From Nipponacmea schrenckii (Eukaryota > Mollusca > Gastropoda > Lottiidae), in NCBI GenBank assembly GCA_030562195.1, contig CM060203.1:16310534-16374533 (forward strand): a stretch of 64,000 bases of DNA, in the 5' to 3' direction. Both the position numbers and the translations under genes were made by a program. A model generated the notes under the pieces. It made no database searches. It worked only from the letters and a program-made list of their open reading frames with translations, and was not told where the DNA came from. How positions within the stretch are numbered: the first letter of the stretch is position 1; each line of letters opens with the position of its first letter. Below, one piece after another: positions 46,010 through 57,923 of the stretch.

Positions 46010-47700
46010 TACTAGCTCTCAAACTAAAAATCAATAACTTTCCAAAGGCCCAAAAATGAATTGAAATAAATGGCAATGCTTAGTCAATAATAAAAAAAAT
46101 ATCAGGTAAGTCCATTCCTGAACAAAGACTCATTTCAGCCAAGTTTAAGAAATTAAATTTGTTTGGGTGGCAGAAACTACATGTACATATTATTTCTATA
46201 TTTAGTCTATCTAATAACCTGGCAACTTAAATAATAGAGTAATATCTCACTTGTTGTATAATTCTAGCAAACCAATTATCACATCGCCTCTTATGGTTAA
46301 AGGTATTGTAAAGAGGTTTTCTAAATTGTTTATGTGTATCACAGACATTGATCATAGCAGAAAAAATAGGAGATAAGGTTAAAAAGAAGGAGATAATTTC
46401 CAAAGATATTTTGGAAAGTGGTTTTCTAAATTATTTATATGTATTGCAGACATTGATAATGCATATGTACAGGTCAGGAAAAATCGCGATCCTGTCATTT
46501 CAACAATTCATTGCATTGAATAAATATAATCGCAATGCATAGGCACCATTCTGCTTAACTTCGATTAGCGAGTTACATGTTTTATTAAATCCCTTTAATG
46601 ACAATTTAAGACAGGGAAATCTTGCTTATTTTAGAAATAACGTCATGTCTTCATTTTTGAAGTCTGTTTTTCCCATAATAGTATATCTATTTATAGTTTA
46701 TATACATGTATACTATTTCTATTTACCTTTTTTTAAAAATAAGAATAATGTAAAGATGACATCTTAAATGTCTTAAGTAGTTACGAAAGCAAAATGGTGT
46801 CAACTCTTTTGATATTCGCTGAACCTAATATCAGTTATCACCAATTGCTTATCATAAATTGATTGGTCAAAACTGAAAATTGATGTCACCAATTACTGAT
46901 CAAATTTTTAAACCTAAATCAAACCCCGGAAAACAGCTACAAATATATAACAAGTCCAGCACTAAAGATATGTTTATAAGGGTGTTTGGTTTGAATAGCT
47001 GGTAGTTAGGCAGACCAACTATATTAATCCCAAACCAACTGAGCCAGAAAATTAATCTCTGAATGTATTAAATTGTTACATATACAACAAAGCAATATAG
47101 GGGCTCTTAGTGGGTCTAAAGATCCTTTTGTAGTGGAGAATAGAATTGTGACAGTTAAAGGGTTAATTGTAGTTTAAATGAGTCTTTATTGTAACAAGTT
47201 AATAAAGTATCTATAACTGTGAACCTTAGTATATTATCATATTAATATATTTATTAACTGTATTTACCCTAATAAAATCAATACCCTGTTTATTCATGTC
47301 TATACTGAAGGCCCCAAATCCAGTGGAAGTTTCCTGGAACTGAGAGAACAATCAAAAGGCAAGCCTCCTGTAAACAACTCATACAACTTAAGTATACAAG
47401 TTCTTTAGTTTAAATAAAACCACAAGAATCCCAAATTGGAATGGTGCAAATTGATGCCATAGTATCCTAAAGCCTAGCTAAAGAACTTGTTTGTGCAAAT
47501 GAAATCAGCGATTTGTAGCAATTTAATGTTGAAGCAACTGCATAGTTACAAGTTGCCATCAGAAAATCTTCAGTTTTTAAATGTTGCACATATTAACCTT
47601 CTGTGAAGTAGCAAGCAACATAAGTAATGTTACGACAATTTCATTTGATACATCTGTAGAAAAACCAGTCAGCCTCAATACATTATTCACGTGAAGCTCA
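46010..47700. other. Intron with family-3 MITE ends
   Basis: 46305-46350 (tgtaaagaggttttctaaat, tatgtgtatcacagacattg) and 47425-47465 (aaattggaatggtgcaaatt) are family-3 MITE ends, and 46420-46455 repeats the first. A further stretch near 46800-46990 is unremarkable. No coding signal. Confidence 0.5.
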
Positions 47701-48560
47701 CCTTCAGCATTGATGAGGCCATTTTGTGTTCTCATGAGTCAGTCATGTGTCCATGTAACATGGATGAAAACAAAAATGGCACCTGGTGATGATGAAATTC
47801 TGCAGGAAAATGTGAACCTTGGTCATAGCAGTAATCTGTTCTCGGCACGCTTTGTGTTTACACTACACCAGTTTATCGAGTCAGGTCTGAGAACCATTCC
47901 AAGACCACCTCTTCGAGGTGGGTCAGAATTGGAACCATTCTGAGAACGCTTGACTGTTTACATTACAAAAATTCATCCGTACCTTCTGAGGAGTATAAAT
48001 ATTATAGTGTAAACAGGGTTTATGTCTCAAAGGTTTGGAGCAAAATGCTGCGATTAATTCTCCAAGAATCCAAGGTATGTTAACCATAGTTTAGTCTTAT
48101 GAGATAATGTACATGTAAGTATCATAATCCAAAAATATATTTTATAGTCAAAGAAAAGTGCAAAATTTCCCTTTTTGGGAAATGTAAAACACTCATTTAT
48201 TTGAGTTAATATGGTAATGAACTAGGGTGAGATAAGTAAATCTATATTTCTAATAAAGCTATTGACCACACCGTATTGTCTGTATTAAATACTGCTAATA
48301 AAGACTGCACTAGAGACAATTAGTCATCTATTGTGGTCTGAATCAATACATGTTCTATCACACTATGAAGCTCTTCAAGTCAAGGGTTACCAATTTAATC
48401 AAGAGTACAGTGTATTAAAGGGTGATAGTCACAGTTATCAGGTTCTTCAACTTATGTAAATAGACAGCAGAACTTGTACAAATGCATTAACTGCTTTATC
48501 CCTACGAATATTCCTTAAACTCAAAATTTTACTATATCTCCTGAAGTAGAAGCATCTTGA
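47700..48560. other. Intron, possible small inverted elements
   Basis: 47722-47785 has 'ccattttgtgttctcatgag' and 'gatgaaaacaaaaatgg' roughly inverted; 47884-47950 has 'gtctgagaaccattccaaga' and 'ggaaccattctgagaac'. The plus-strand frame at 47710-47943 is not recognisable. Confidence 0.4.
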
Positions 48561-48569
48561 TTTTAACTT

Positions 48570-48645
48570 GCAACCTTCAGGTTTGTGAGCAAGCGCCTGA
48601 TTCACTGAGCCACCGTAGTTATACACAAATTGAATTATCACACAT
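48570..48645 (-). repeat. SINE head fragment
   Basis: Complement of the tRNA-like head: cttgcaaccttcaggtttgt, gagcaagcgcctgattcact and gagccacc. Only about 60 bp upstream of the gtgagt donor of the 48703 exon. Confidence 0.75.
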
Positions 48646-48702
48646 AATAACATAACACATAAACACAAATCACTCTCTCAAAAAGAAGGAAATTTTACTC
48701 AC

Positions 48703-48948
48703 TCATCTGATCTAGTGGTTTCAATCCAGGATGATCTTGTTTTATAATCTGGTGGTAAGGTAGCTCGTATGTGACTATTGACTCCTCCTCCATCGTAACG
48801 ATTAAATGGATGGGAATTGCCTGTGGTTGAAGTGAAAGTTTGCGATTTTGATAAGTTCCGATAACCATCTTGAAAGTTTTTATCGTCCATAATGGCCTGT
48901 CTTGAAACCGACCCCACTGTTCTACGAGCATAACGCTTACTGGGTGAT
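48703..48948 (-). CDS. PTPN4: PTPN4 exon: FA region end and first part of linker
   Basis: A 246-nt exon, acceptor tgtatttcag, donor gtgagtaaaa. It begins SPSKRYARRTVGSVSRQAIM, matching RSPSKPLAR of human PTPN4, and continues into a polar linker of low conservation (DDKNFQDGYRNLSKSQTF and onward). The end reads RATLPPDYKTRSSWIETT and then RSD with GA left over (phase 2). The RSPSK context is a plausible kinase or 14-3-3 site (inference). The downstream exon junction is phase 2, which also fits two candidate cassette exons at 39895 and 37094. Confidence 0.94.
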
Positions 48949-49039
48949 CTGAAATACAGCAAATGCGTTGATTTGCGAGTCTGTCAAGTTTTCATTCTTG
49001 ACAAATTATCATGCAGTACAAGTGATAAAGATACAACAT

Positions 49040-49230
49040 TTAAGAGACTGTAAAGAAGTTTTTAAATTGTTTATGTGTATCGGGGACAATGATAGGATCA
49101 ATTTACACCATTCCAATTACATTATTAATACATGTAATTAATAAAAGAATCTTTCTTTTAGTGACATCATCAGTTTTAGTGGAATTGCCCAGGAAAATTG
49201 GAATGGCGCAAATCGATTCTTACATTTTGA
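49040..49230. mobile_element. Foldback MITE family 3, copy
   Basis: Left gactgtaaagaagttttta and tatgtgtatcggggacaatg, caccattccaatta; right gtggaattgcccaggaaaat, tggaatggcgcaaatcgatt. The right arm is truncated where the next minisatellite starts. Confidence 0.75.
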
Positions 49231-49234
49231 TAAT

Positions 49235-50015
49235 TTATAATGGCTTCATACATGCACATTTAAATATGACTTCAATATCTAGCATACATGTACATGCACA
49301 TTTAAATATGACTTCAATATATCATACATGCAAATCTAAATGACTTCAATGTATCATACATGTACATCCAATTTAAATATGACTTTAATATATCATAAAT
49401 GCACATTTAAATGTGGTTTCAATATAACATACATGTACAACCAAATAAAAAACAGCTTCAATATATCATACATCCAATTTAAAAATGACTACAATATATC
49501 ATAAATCCACATTTAAATATGACTTCAATATATCATACATCCAATTTAAATATGACTTCAATATATCATACATCCACATTTAAATATGGCTTCAATATAT
49601 TATACATCCACATTAAAATATGGATTCAATATATCATACACCCAATTTAAATATGGCTTCAATATATCATACAACCACATTTAAATATGGCTTCAATATA
49701 TCTTACAACCACATTTGAATATGACTTCAATATATCATAAATGCACATTTAAATGTGGTTTCAATATAACATACAACCAAATAAAAAACAGCTTCAATAT
49801 AGCATACATCCAATTTAAAAATGAATTCAATATATCATACATCCACATTTAAATATGACTTCAATATACATGTATCATACATCCACATTTAAATATGGCT
49901 TCAATATATTATACATCCACATTTAAATATGGATTCAATATATCATACACCCAATTTAAATATGGCTTCAATATATCATACAACCACATTTAAATATGGC
50001 TTCAATACATTATAT
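49235..50015. repeat. Minisatellite, about 35-bp unit, about 22 copies
   Basis: Units of catttaaatatgacttcaat-atatcatacatccac. Two long blocks (from about 49390 and about 49745) repeat the same series of variants, indicating a block duplication of roughly 350 bp. Confidence 0.95.
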
Positions 50016-50149
50016 TAGTTTATATATATATACCTCTCCCATATACACCAAAGTGTAAGACAACTTTAACCTATCTCTTCAAATATCTTGATATTAGCAA
50101 TGTAGGAAAAAGGCAGATTAGCCTGTTTAATATTTTGTACCTTTCATAA

Positions 50150-50480
50150 CTCAACAGAAAGAAAGAAGGAAAGACAGAAAGGAAAATCTCTTAATACCAG
50201 CAGGTCCTTGGCCAAACCTTTGGCATTAATCTTTCCAAAAGAGAAAGAGAGAAAGAAACAAACAAGGATAACAAGGTGACACGGTTGACAGTTAAGGATT
50301 ATTTATACCTGCTCTGCCAAATCCTTTGACATTAATATTTCCCCCGAGAAAGAAAGAAAAGGAAGAAAGAAAGAAAAAAAGAAAGAACTATGCAACTATA
50401 TTTTACAAGGACAACAACTTAGATTCACAAAAAACCTTTTCTACCAGTTGGTCCTTGAATCCTCGGCCAAACCTTTAGAC
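50150..50480. repeat. GAAA-rich microsatellites within a dispersed repeat
   Basis: Three repeats of a segment containing 'ccagcaggtccttggccaaa', 'cctttggcattaat' and a gaaaga run (about 50155-50180, 50236-50265, 50343-50390). Related to 10.7 and 26.0 kb. Confidence 0.75.
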
Positions 50481-50744
50481 ATTGATTAGCCGTACCCGGA
50501 ACCTGGTAGTACCTGGTACCTATTTTGCTGTCCCTACATTAGCCAATATCTGTCAATACCAGAGAAAGGAGGTAGATTCACCACACCAATATTAGTAAAA
50601 ATATAACAACATTAAAAACATAACACCATAACACTGCAGTAAGCATTCCATTGAAATCAAATTTATAACTATAGATATTGTACATGTTTAAAGAGATCCA
50701 ATTTTAGGATATTCTGGATAAAAATGACTCAAAAAGTTCAAATT

Positions 50745-50880
50745 GATGAGTGGAATTGCAGGAACCTAGCTCAGACGCTACTTTAAAATTGAACGGTTCA
50801 AATCGATGCCATCATTAGCTATCAGTGTTCCTGATACCCACTGAAAAGTTAGAAAACCTCTTTACAGTACAAAATCTACA
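50745..50880. repeat. Family-3 MITE right half
   Basis: gagtggaattgcaggaacct, ttgaacggttcaaatcgatg, ctatcagtgttcctgatacc, gttagaaaacctctttacag. It ends about 150 bp left of the 51031 exon. Confidence 0.75.
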
Positions 50881-51030
50881 ATTATAGCAAAGAACAGCGT
50901 GGAGACTAATAAAGGGCAATAACTCTATACATTTGTTCATCAAACTCAATACAAAAATCCTATTGACAAGTCACTACTATTACAGTAAAATATGTAACAA
51001 TTAATAAAGTCATGTCATTTCTATCTTTAC

Positions 51031-51099
51031 CTTGAGAAAGTACGATCAATTTTCATTCTCCGTTTACCCTCTTCAAGAGTTTGGTACTCAGTTCGACCG
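51031..51099 (-). CDS. PTPN4: PTPN4 exon: FERM-adjacent (FA) region
   Basis: A 69-nt exon, acceptor ttttttacag, donor gtaaagatag. It encodes GRTEYQTLEEGKRRMKIDRT plus FS. SGRTE-Q---- G--K---DR-F-RSPSK is the FA-region pattern. In the family this segment often carries phosphorylation sites that tune FERM binding. Entry and exit phases (C in, AG out) fit both neighbours. Confidence 0.95.
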
Positions 51100-51629
51100 C
51101 TGTAAAAAATAGTTGTTGGTACTTGTCAAAAATACATGTGAATAACAGTAACTGTATTTGATTTATTTTAGTTATTGAAAAAATCTGAATCCTTTCTTAA
51201 AAATAATAAGAATAAGACAAATCATGCAACAAAATTAAAATGCCTTTTTTTTTCATTTTTTGATTTTTTTAATATTTTTCAAGCAACTACCTATAAGGTG
51301 ACATAAGAAATTTTTATAACTTTTCTAGATTTTGAATAGAAATACTACATACACTTAAACCATGCAAATGATAAGGAATATAGGTAGTTTTCTTAGGTTT
51401 AGGTTTGGTGTTGTTCAAAATATTGTAACCACTTTCTACTTGTATACGGTTAAAATCTTATTTATAATATATTTTTACTGTTATATGTGGTTTCCATTCC
51501 ATAACTAAATTACTGGTATTAAAGTACATTAAACAAGATTGAAAGATTGGAACCTTGTATATTATAGTTGATGTGATTTTAAATCTGACTGTTTAATACG
51601 TGTTATTTAATTGCTGATTTTAGGTTACA

Positions 51630-52040
51630 TTGTTTGTACTGATCTTTACCAGATTGTTTGTACTGATCTTTCCCTCATTGTTTTTACTGATCTTTCCAAC
51701 AATGTTTGTACTGATCTTTTCCTGATTTTTTGTACTGATCTTTACCAGATTGTTTGTACTGATCTTTCCCTCATTGTTTTTACTGATCTTTCCAACAATG
51801 TTTGTACTGATCTTTTCCTGATTGTTTGTACTGATCTTTCCCTCATTGTTTTTACTGATCTTGTCCTGATTGTTTGTACTGATCTTTCCAACAATGTTTG
51901 TACTGATCTTTTCCTGAATGTTTGTACCGATATTTGCCACAGTGTTTTTACTTATCTTTCCCTGATTGCTTGTACTGATCTTTTCCTGCTTGTACTGATC
52001 TTTTACTGATCTGTCCTTACTATTTGTACGCTTTCTCAGA
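51630..52040. repeat. Minisatellite, 24-bp unit, about 16 copies
   Basis: Units of tttgtactgatctttccctg-attg, with a longer pattern repeated in blocks. The unit length is a multiple of three, so both strands show long, meaningless frames. Confidence 0.95.
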
Positions 52041-52149
52041 TTGTTGGTTCTGATCGTTCCTGGATTGTTTGTACTGATCTTTCCCAGATTTTTTGTACTA
52101 ATCTTTCAAATTTATCTTTCCCTGCTTTGTTTTTTAATTTGTCTTTCCT

Positions 52150-52450
52150 TGATTGTTTATATCTTTCTCGGATTGTTTGTATTTACATTTCACAAATAAT
52201 TTGTATTTAAATGTCCCAAAATATTTCTTATATTATTTGTTTTTAATTTTCCCAAATTATTTGCATGTACATTTCCCAAATAATTTACATTTTCCAAATA
52301 ACTTGTATTTACATTTCTTAAGTAATTTGTATTTTCATATCCCAAAATATTTGTATTTACATTTCCCAGATTATTTGTGTTTACATTTCCCATATCAGTT
52401 TTATTTACATTTCCCAAAATATTTGTATTTACATTTCCAAAATTATTAGT
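52150..52450. repeat. Minisatellite, about 24-bp unit, about 12 copies
   Basis: Units of tttcccaaaatatttgtatt-taca. Distinct from, but adjacent to, the 51630 array. Confidence 0.93.
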
Positions 52451-52494
52451 AGATTGCTCTTTTCTTTCCTAATTTGACTTGTCTTTATTTACAT

Positions 52495-52694
52495 TTACAG
52501 GGGATGGTAAGGGAATAATGAGAAATGATCACTCAAATTACGCAAGCAGGCACATTTGGACAAGGCATGAAGCAGGCAGTAGCAGAGAAGGTATTGAAGC
52601 AGTACGAAAATGGGGTGCGAATGTGTTTATGCACAATGATTCTTATGAACAAGGAATAACAAACATGCTGCAAGCAATGTACATTAATAACTAG
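52495..52694 (+). other. Short unidentified open frame after the minisatellite
   Basis: Follows a plus-strand acceptor-like tatttacatttacag and reads GDGKGIMRNDHSNYASRHIW and on to MHNDSYEQGITNMLQAMYIN before TAG. Composition is less AT-rich than its flanks and looks protein-like, but I recognise no family. A second frame (TFGQGMKQAVAEKVLKQYEN) is also open. It is antisense to PTPN4 and could be a decayed transposon or retrogene scrap. Confidence 0.25.
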
Positions 52695-52989
52695 GAACAG
52701 GGATAGAACAAAACTCAGGGATAGTTGATAAGATTCTTAGTGTAACAACAGTCGCTGTTTAATTAACAATTTAAGAACTGTTGCCTATTTCTACTTTATA
52801 TCTGCAGAAGTATTAAATACTTCTTACATGAGCCAGTCAAAACACTGCTACTTATGACTTGTTTTGTTTTAGTTGAAAATTTTGTTACATTCTAGAATAT
52901 TTTAAGAGTACATACATCTCTTTTTGAATATCAATGATTGTTTTAAAAGAATTTAGATAAAGTAATTTGTATAAAAATAGCCCCAATCC

Positions 52990-53085
52990 AATCTAATTTA
53001 AGGATGCTTATTTAAAGATGCTTATTTAAAGATGCTTATTTAAGGATGCTTATTTAAAGATGCTTATTTAAGGATGCTTATTTGA
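52990..53085. repeat. Minisatellite, 14-bp unit, 6 copies
   Basis: Units of aaggatgcttattt / aaagatgcttattt. Confidence 0.9.
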
Positions 53086-53309
53086 TGACAAGAGAACTTG
53101 GTATAAACGTCAAGTTGACATATTTTTGTCTATACTACCAGTATATCCTGATTAAATATTTATCAAGTTAACTTGTCCTTATATTGTTTACTGTCTGTAG
53201 TAAGCAATTACGCTTCTATACCATGATTATATAGATAATTATTGTCCTACAAAACCTACTTTGTTGACTTATTTATTTTGGTACAAAATACTACTCAAAA
53301 TTGGTACAT

Positions 53310-53610
53310 TTGGAAATACTGCGTCTTAAAATGAATATAAAAAAAAATATTTTAAACTTGACCAAGAGAATATATTCATCACTAAATATTCTTGCTGCCA
53401 TAAATAAAAAAACAGAATCCTTATGTATAATTACAAACCTTAGTAATTATCCATAAAATGCAAATAATTAATGAAAAACACTTAATAAATTGATTTAGAG
53501 TTTTCCAGATTTTAAGGGATAATGTTACTTTGTGACACCAGGTAAGTTCAATGATGTATATATACTCATATTGACCATTTTTGAGAATTAAAATATTAAG
53601 TCCACACTTA
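53310..53610. mobile_element. T2/Kolobok-like MITE, copy 3, decayed ends
   Basis: Interior matches the family (aagagaatatattcatcact, ttgctgccataaataaa, ttttaagggataatgttact, accaggtaagttcaatgatg). Termini are mutated and no clear TTAA is seen. Confidence 0.7.
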
Positions 53611-53619
53611 ATCACATAA

Positions 53620-54085
53620 TTACCGAATATTATTTCTTCAATTATGCAAGACTGTCAGGATTTTTCAAAATATCATGGGTTTTTAAGAGAAAATTAGTCA
53701 TGATTACAAGTTTTAGTAATAACAATAATTATGTTGTTCTATAAGGTTCAGGCTTATAAATATTTTAGTTCCAATATAATTTAAATAAGAATAAATAATT
53801 GGGGGTCAAGTTAGTAAAACATCAACTTAAAAAAAATCTTCAATCATTCTTGTCAATAAATACTTTTTAAAACAGTAATTTTATTTATTCTTTGATTCTC
53901 AGTGTTTTACAAATAATTTAAAATTTTGGGGTGAAAGTAAGGATTTTTAAGGATGTTGGACAAAAAGTGATGATTTAAGAAAAATATACTTATGACATGA
54001 ATGATTTGCAAATTACGGAACGGTCAAATGAAGAAGTTAGCCTCTTACCAAAACTAAAGAAAACACAACACAAACAGTAGTGAAA
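53620..54085. other. Intron, nothing recognised
   Basis: AT-rich, no tandem structure, no coding signal before the 54091 exon. Confidence 0.45.
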
Positions 54086-54090
54086 CATAC

Positions 54091-54251
54091 CTGTACCTAA
54101 ATTTTGATCCAATAGAAAAGATTTTCTTCGTGGCAGGATTAGGGATATGTAGTCTGAAAAACGTGTGATGTTCCACGCACGATTTCCACAAATTTTTACA
54201 CGATCTATAGCTCACCATGTTGAAACCAATCAAATTTTCAACAGTATCATT
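54091..54251 (-). CDS. PTPN4: PTPN4 exon: FERM F3 C-terminal helix
   Basis: A 161-nt exon, acceptor atattatag, donor gtatgtttc. It encodes NDTVENLIGFNMVSYRSCKN, then LWKSCVEHHTFFRLHIPNPA and TKKIFSIGSKFRY. GFNM--YR-CKNLWK-CVEHHTFFRL is the signature C-terminal helix of band-4.1-type FERM domains. The following SIGSKFRYSGRTE begins the FERM-adjacent region. It ends with AG, completed by C of the next exon. A 'aatgaatgaatg' minisatellite lies directly upstream of its acceptor. Confidence 0.97.
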
Positions 54252-54261
54252 CTATAATATA

Positions 54262-54545
54262 AACATAATGAATGAATGAATGAAGTATGCCATAACTGGA
54301 TAAATGAATAAATGAATAAAGTATGCCATAACTGGATAAATGAATGGATAACATATGCCATGATTGAATACATAAACACAATGAATGAATGAGTTAATAA
54401 AGTATGCCATAACTGTATGAATGAATGAATAAATATGCCATGATGGAATACATAAACACAATGAATGAATGAGTGAATAAAGGATGCCATAACTGGATGA
54501 ATGAATGAATAAAATATGCCAAGATCGAATAAATGAATGAACGAA
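54262..54545. repeat. Minisatellite of aatg/gaat blocks, about 36-60-bp unit
   Basis: Blocks of 'atgaatgaatgaataaagta-tgccataactggata'. Begins about 10 bp beyond the acceptor of the 54091 exon, so it overlaps the usual branch-point region. Open frames on it are artefacts. Confidence 0.93.
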
Positions 54546-54710
54546 AAAAAAAATCAGTAGAATTGGGCATCATCGATCAATGCTTTGAGTTTAAACGTCT
54601 TCTATCAACCAAATTATTGGTAGGATATAATGCTACTGATATACTGATACTTTGTGGATCAGTTTGAAGTATAATTCAAAAAGTCATTTTTTGAAATCAA
54701 TCTTACTTAC

Positions 54711-54774
54711 CGCTTCCCTTCTCAATTGAATAAAAAACTGCTTTCTTTTGAAGGAAATTTTGACTATTTTGGCC
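54711..54774 (-). CDS. PTPN4: PTPN4 exon: FERM F3 lobe, core strands
   Basis: A 64-nt exon, acceptor tttttacag, donor gtaagtaaga. It encodes AKIVKISFKRKQFFIQLRRE plus Ala. The KIVKISFK-KQFFIQLR block is nearly invariant in PTPN3/4 and other band-4.1 FERM domains. It enters with G, completing the Trp of the previous exon, and leaves in phase 0. Confidence 0.96.
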
Positions 54775-54837
54775 CTGTAAAAAGAAATAAGTATTATATA
54801 ACTTTTGATAAAACTCTCTCTACCCACAAGACAAATG

Positions 54838-54965
54838 AAATGAATAAAGTTTTACATCCTACTGTTCTGCACCTTCTTGGCCTACAAAGATAGATATCAC
54901 CAAGCAGTTAGCAATGAGGGAAATTTTGCAAAGAGGCAGCAGTCCTATTTGATGGACCTTGCATA
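54838..54965 (-). repeat. SINE fragment
   Basis: aataaagttttacatcctac, ccaagcagttagcaatgagg, gaaattttgcaaag. Confidence 0.8.
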
Positions 54966-55131
54966 AACACTAGGCTTGATTGCAACAGACATTATTCAAC
55001 TTTCTTGAACCAGTTGTTACATTCCACATAAATATGGTACTATTTTGTAAAACTTGAATTAGCACATTGAAACATGTCTAACAAGTTAAAAATTGGTTAT
55101 TCAAGGTAGAATCATACCAAGGTTCACTTAC

Positions 55132-55220
55132 CAAAAAAATGTATTCATTTTAACATTATTTTGAAAGACAACTAGTCCAGCAGAAGTCACACCAAGCTGA
55201 ATCTCAATATTACTTTGATC
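55132..55220 (-). CDS. PTPN4: PTPN4 exon: FERM F3 lobe, strands 1-3
   Basis: An 89-nt exon, acceptor ctgtttatttccag, donor gtaagtgaac. It encodes DQSNIEIQLGVTSAGLVVFQ then NNVKMNTFF, with a split Trp codon (TG plus G). DQSN-EI--GV--G---(Y/F)-N-V(K/R)MNTF-W aligns directly with human PTPN4. It covers strands of the PH-like F3 lobe, which binds membrane phosphoinositides and partner peptides in FERM proteins. Confidence 0.96.
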
Positions 55221-55224
55221 CTGG

Positions 55225-56210
55225 AAATAAACAGTAAACTAGATTATCAATTCCAAAATCAACGTAAATTGAACAAGGGGCTTTTTGGGGAAAATTTTAC
55301 TAAAATAAAAGTTTAAGAAACAGAATCTCATTAGATGATTAAAAATGAATTTAACATCTATTAGCCATTAACCAAGCAGAATAACCAAAACATTGAAATT
55401 ATTTATGGTGAGTTTTTGGTTCAAGGCCAAGGCCATGTACTCTTGAAACAGCGCTAAGATATTTTACAGGTTTTAACATTCTGGTGCTAGTATTGTTTTG
55501 AAAATACAAGACAAGGTTCAAGCTAATATCATGGTTTTATTTCATATAATCTCCCCTTTACTGTTTTAATTTTTATAAAAATACATTCAACAATTTAATA
55601 AAGAAATAAATTTGAATTCAGGTCATACTTTATAATGAGTCATTTAAACCTGGGGCCTAATTCTTAAATTTAACCCAAATTTTAAGAAATACAGAAATCT
55701 GAATGGATAATAAAACTATATTTAAAATAAATTTTAGTGAGATGACTGGAACACTAAAATCCTCTTAAGATATGTTTTCAAGAATAAGGGCCCAGGTTCA
55801 AAGTTCAATTTGTTAATTTAATTTTTCAAAGCATGCTTAACAAGTTACAATAAATATTAATAAATAAAATTAAAACAAAATAAATAATGCAAATAAATGC
55901 CCAGAAAATTATTATTATTATTATTACAGGCTGAAATACATATCAAAGCATATATATATAATGCAATTATGCAAAAATATGCCCAGAAAATAACTATATT
56001 ACAAAGCAGGCCAAATACTTAGTAAATACTAAGCAGTTTTATCAAATTCTAGCTTCACACACCCTTATTTTAGTCTAAGCACTATATATACAAATTGATA
56101 TGATGGACATTTCATGACGGTCACTCAATTGATTTATTACAATATTTTATGTTATATTGCAACATTTACAACATTTGGGCTCAAGTAGGTACAGTAAAAT
56201 GATTCCATCA
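55225..56210. other. Intron, microsatellites only
   Basis: ATT run at 55910-55925 and TA run at 55952-55960; otherwise AT-rich without coding signal. Confidence 0.45.
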
Positions 56211-56214
56211 AAAC

Positions 56215-56465
56215 TGAAATGGAGGTTACATCCTGCTTTTCTGAACCTAATGAAGATGGGTAATGCCGTGCAGTATGCAATGAGAGAAATTTTGTCAGGA
56301 CAGTGGCATGTTTTAACTGTCAAAGGATCTCTCACGTGCACAGCCCATAGCACAGATTACTAGTCCCATTCAAGAAGTAGACAGTTTGTTCATGTTATTC
56401 CCTATCAAAATAACTATCCAGAGTTTATGTGGCTGAACAGTAGGTGTAAAACTCCATTCATTTCA
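56215..56465 (-). repeat. SINE copy, head degraded
   Basis: ggttacatcctgcttttctg, taatgccgtgcagtatgcaa, gagaaattttgtcaggacag, caaaggatctctcacgtgca. It ends in a plus-direction tail (gtaggtgtaaaactccattc) that suggests two oppositely oriented fragments. Confidence 0.78.
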
Positions 56466-56674
56466 TATCATTTGACATTGTCTGAAGATTTCATGACCCA
56501 TATTAAACTTTGGACCTAAAGTATCACTTAAACTTAATAATATAAACATATCATAGGATATGATAAACAACTCATTTCCTATCTGAAATATCCTAATAAA
56601 TTAAGTGATAAACTGTTACCCTACTGGAGTTATGGTTGTATATATAGCAGGACAATGGTTGACTGGAAAAATTA

Positions 56675-57325
56675 ATTAAGTACCTGGTAGCCCATTTATA
56701 ATTAATTGTTCAACCAACCATTGGTAGCCTATTTATAATTAATTTCCAGCCAACCATTGGTAGCCCATTTACAAATAAGTTTCATTGGTAGACCATTTAT
56801 AATTAATTTCCAGCCAACCATTGGTAGTGCATTTATAATTTATTCTCAGCTAATCATTGGTAGCAGATTTATAGTTAATTTCCAGCCAACCATTGGTAGC
56901 CTATTTATAATTAATTTTTCAGCCAACCATTAGTAGCCTATTTATAATTAATTGTTCAACCAACCATTGGTAGCCTATTTATAATTAATTTCCAGCCAAC
57001 CATTGGTAGCCCATTTATAATTAATTTCCATCCAACCATTGGTAGCCGGTTTATAATTAATTTTCGGCCAACCATTGGTAGCACATGTATAATTATTTTT
57101 TCAGCCAACCATTGATAGTAGTTTATAATTAATTTCAGCCAACCATTGGTAGCACATTTATAATTATTTTATTCAGCCAACCATTGAAGTGTTTATAATT
57201 AATTTCCAGCCAACCTTTGGTAGCGCATTTATATTATTTTCAGTCAACCATTGGTAGTTTATAATTATTTTTAGCCAACCATTGTTAACTAGCATTATAA
57301 TTAATTTCCAGCCAACCATTGTTTG
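56675..57325. repeat. Minisatellite, about 36-bp unit, about 18 copies
   Basis: Units of ttaatttccagccaaccatt-ggtagcccatttataa. Each unit carries the perfect 10-mer caaccattgg. Confidence 0.95.
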
Positions 57326-57592
57326 AATATAACATAATACACCACCTATGTAAATTATTACAGATAGTTTTTAGACAGATGCCGACAGTTGCAATTTAAA
57401 ATAAGCAATTAGAATGAATGTTTGATGTTATGCCTTTAAGTGATGTTAGTTTATAGTTATATAAATGCCACTCAAATTTAATAACAAAAATAATAGCTAT
57501 TATTAATATAACATAAACACCACCTAGATAAATTTAACAGATAGCTTTAGACAGATGGACGTGGGCATTAGAAAATGTGAGTTATATATTAA

Positions 57593-57923
57593 GTTATTCT
57601 GTATCTTAGAATAGAATTTACGTTTTCAAGAAAGGTCAATATGAGGATATATTCATCAATGAACTTACCTAGTGTCATAAAGTAACAGAATCCCTTAAAA
57701 TCTGGAAAACTCACAAAACTTAGTAATTTATTGAAAAACTACTTAATCAATTTATTAAGTGTTTTTCAATCATCAATTGCATGTTTATGGATAATTACTA
57801 AGTCTTTTTTTATTTATCCGATTCTGTAAGGTTATTTATGGCAGCTGGTTTATCTACTGATGAATATATGCTCTTTTCGTCCAAGTTTAAAATTCTAAGT
57901 TCATTCTAAGACACAGTATTCCC
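57593..57923. mobile_element. T2/Kolobok-like MITE, copy 4
   Basis: TTAA at 57589-57592 and 57924-57927. Right terminus CACAGTATTCCC. Interior inverted halves (aaaacttagtaatttattga; ggataattactaagtctttt) show the long foldback. Confidence 0.75.

Noticed and set aside
51611..52449. Open frames of 75-132 codons on both strands
   Set aside because: They are translations of 24-bp tandem units; no start context or protein similarity.
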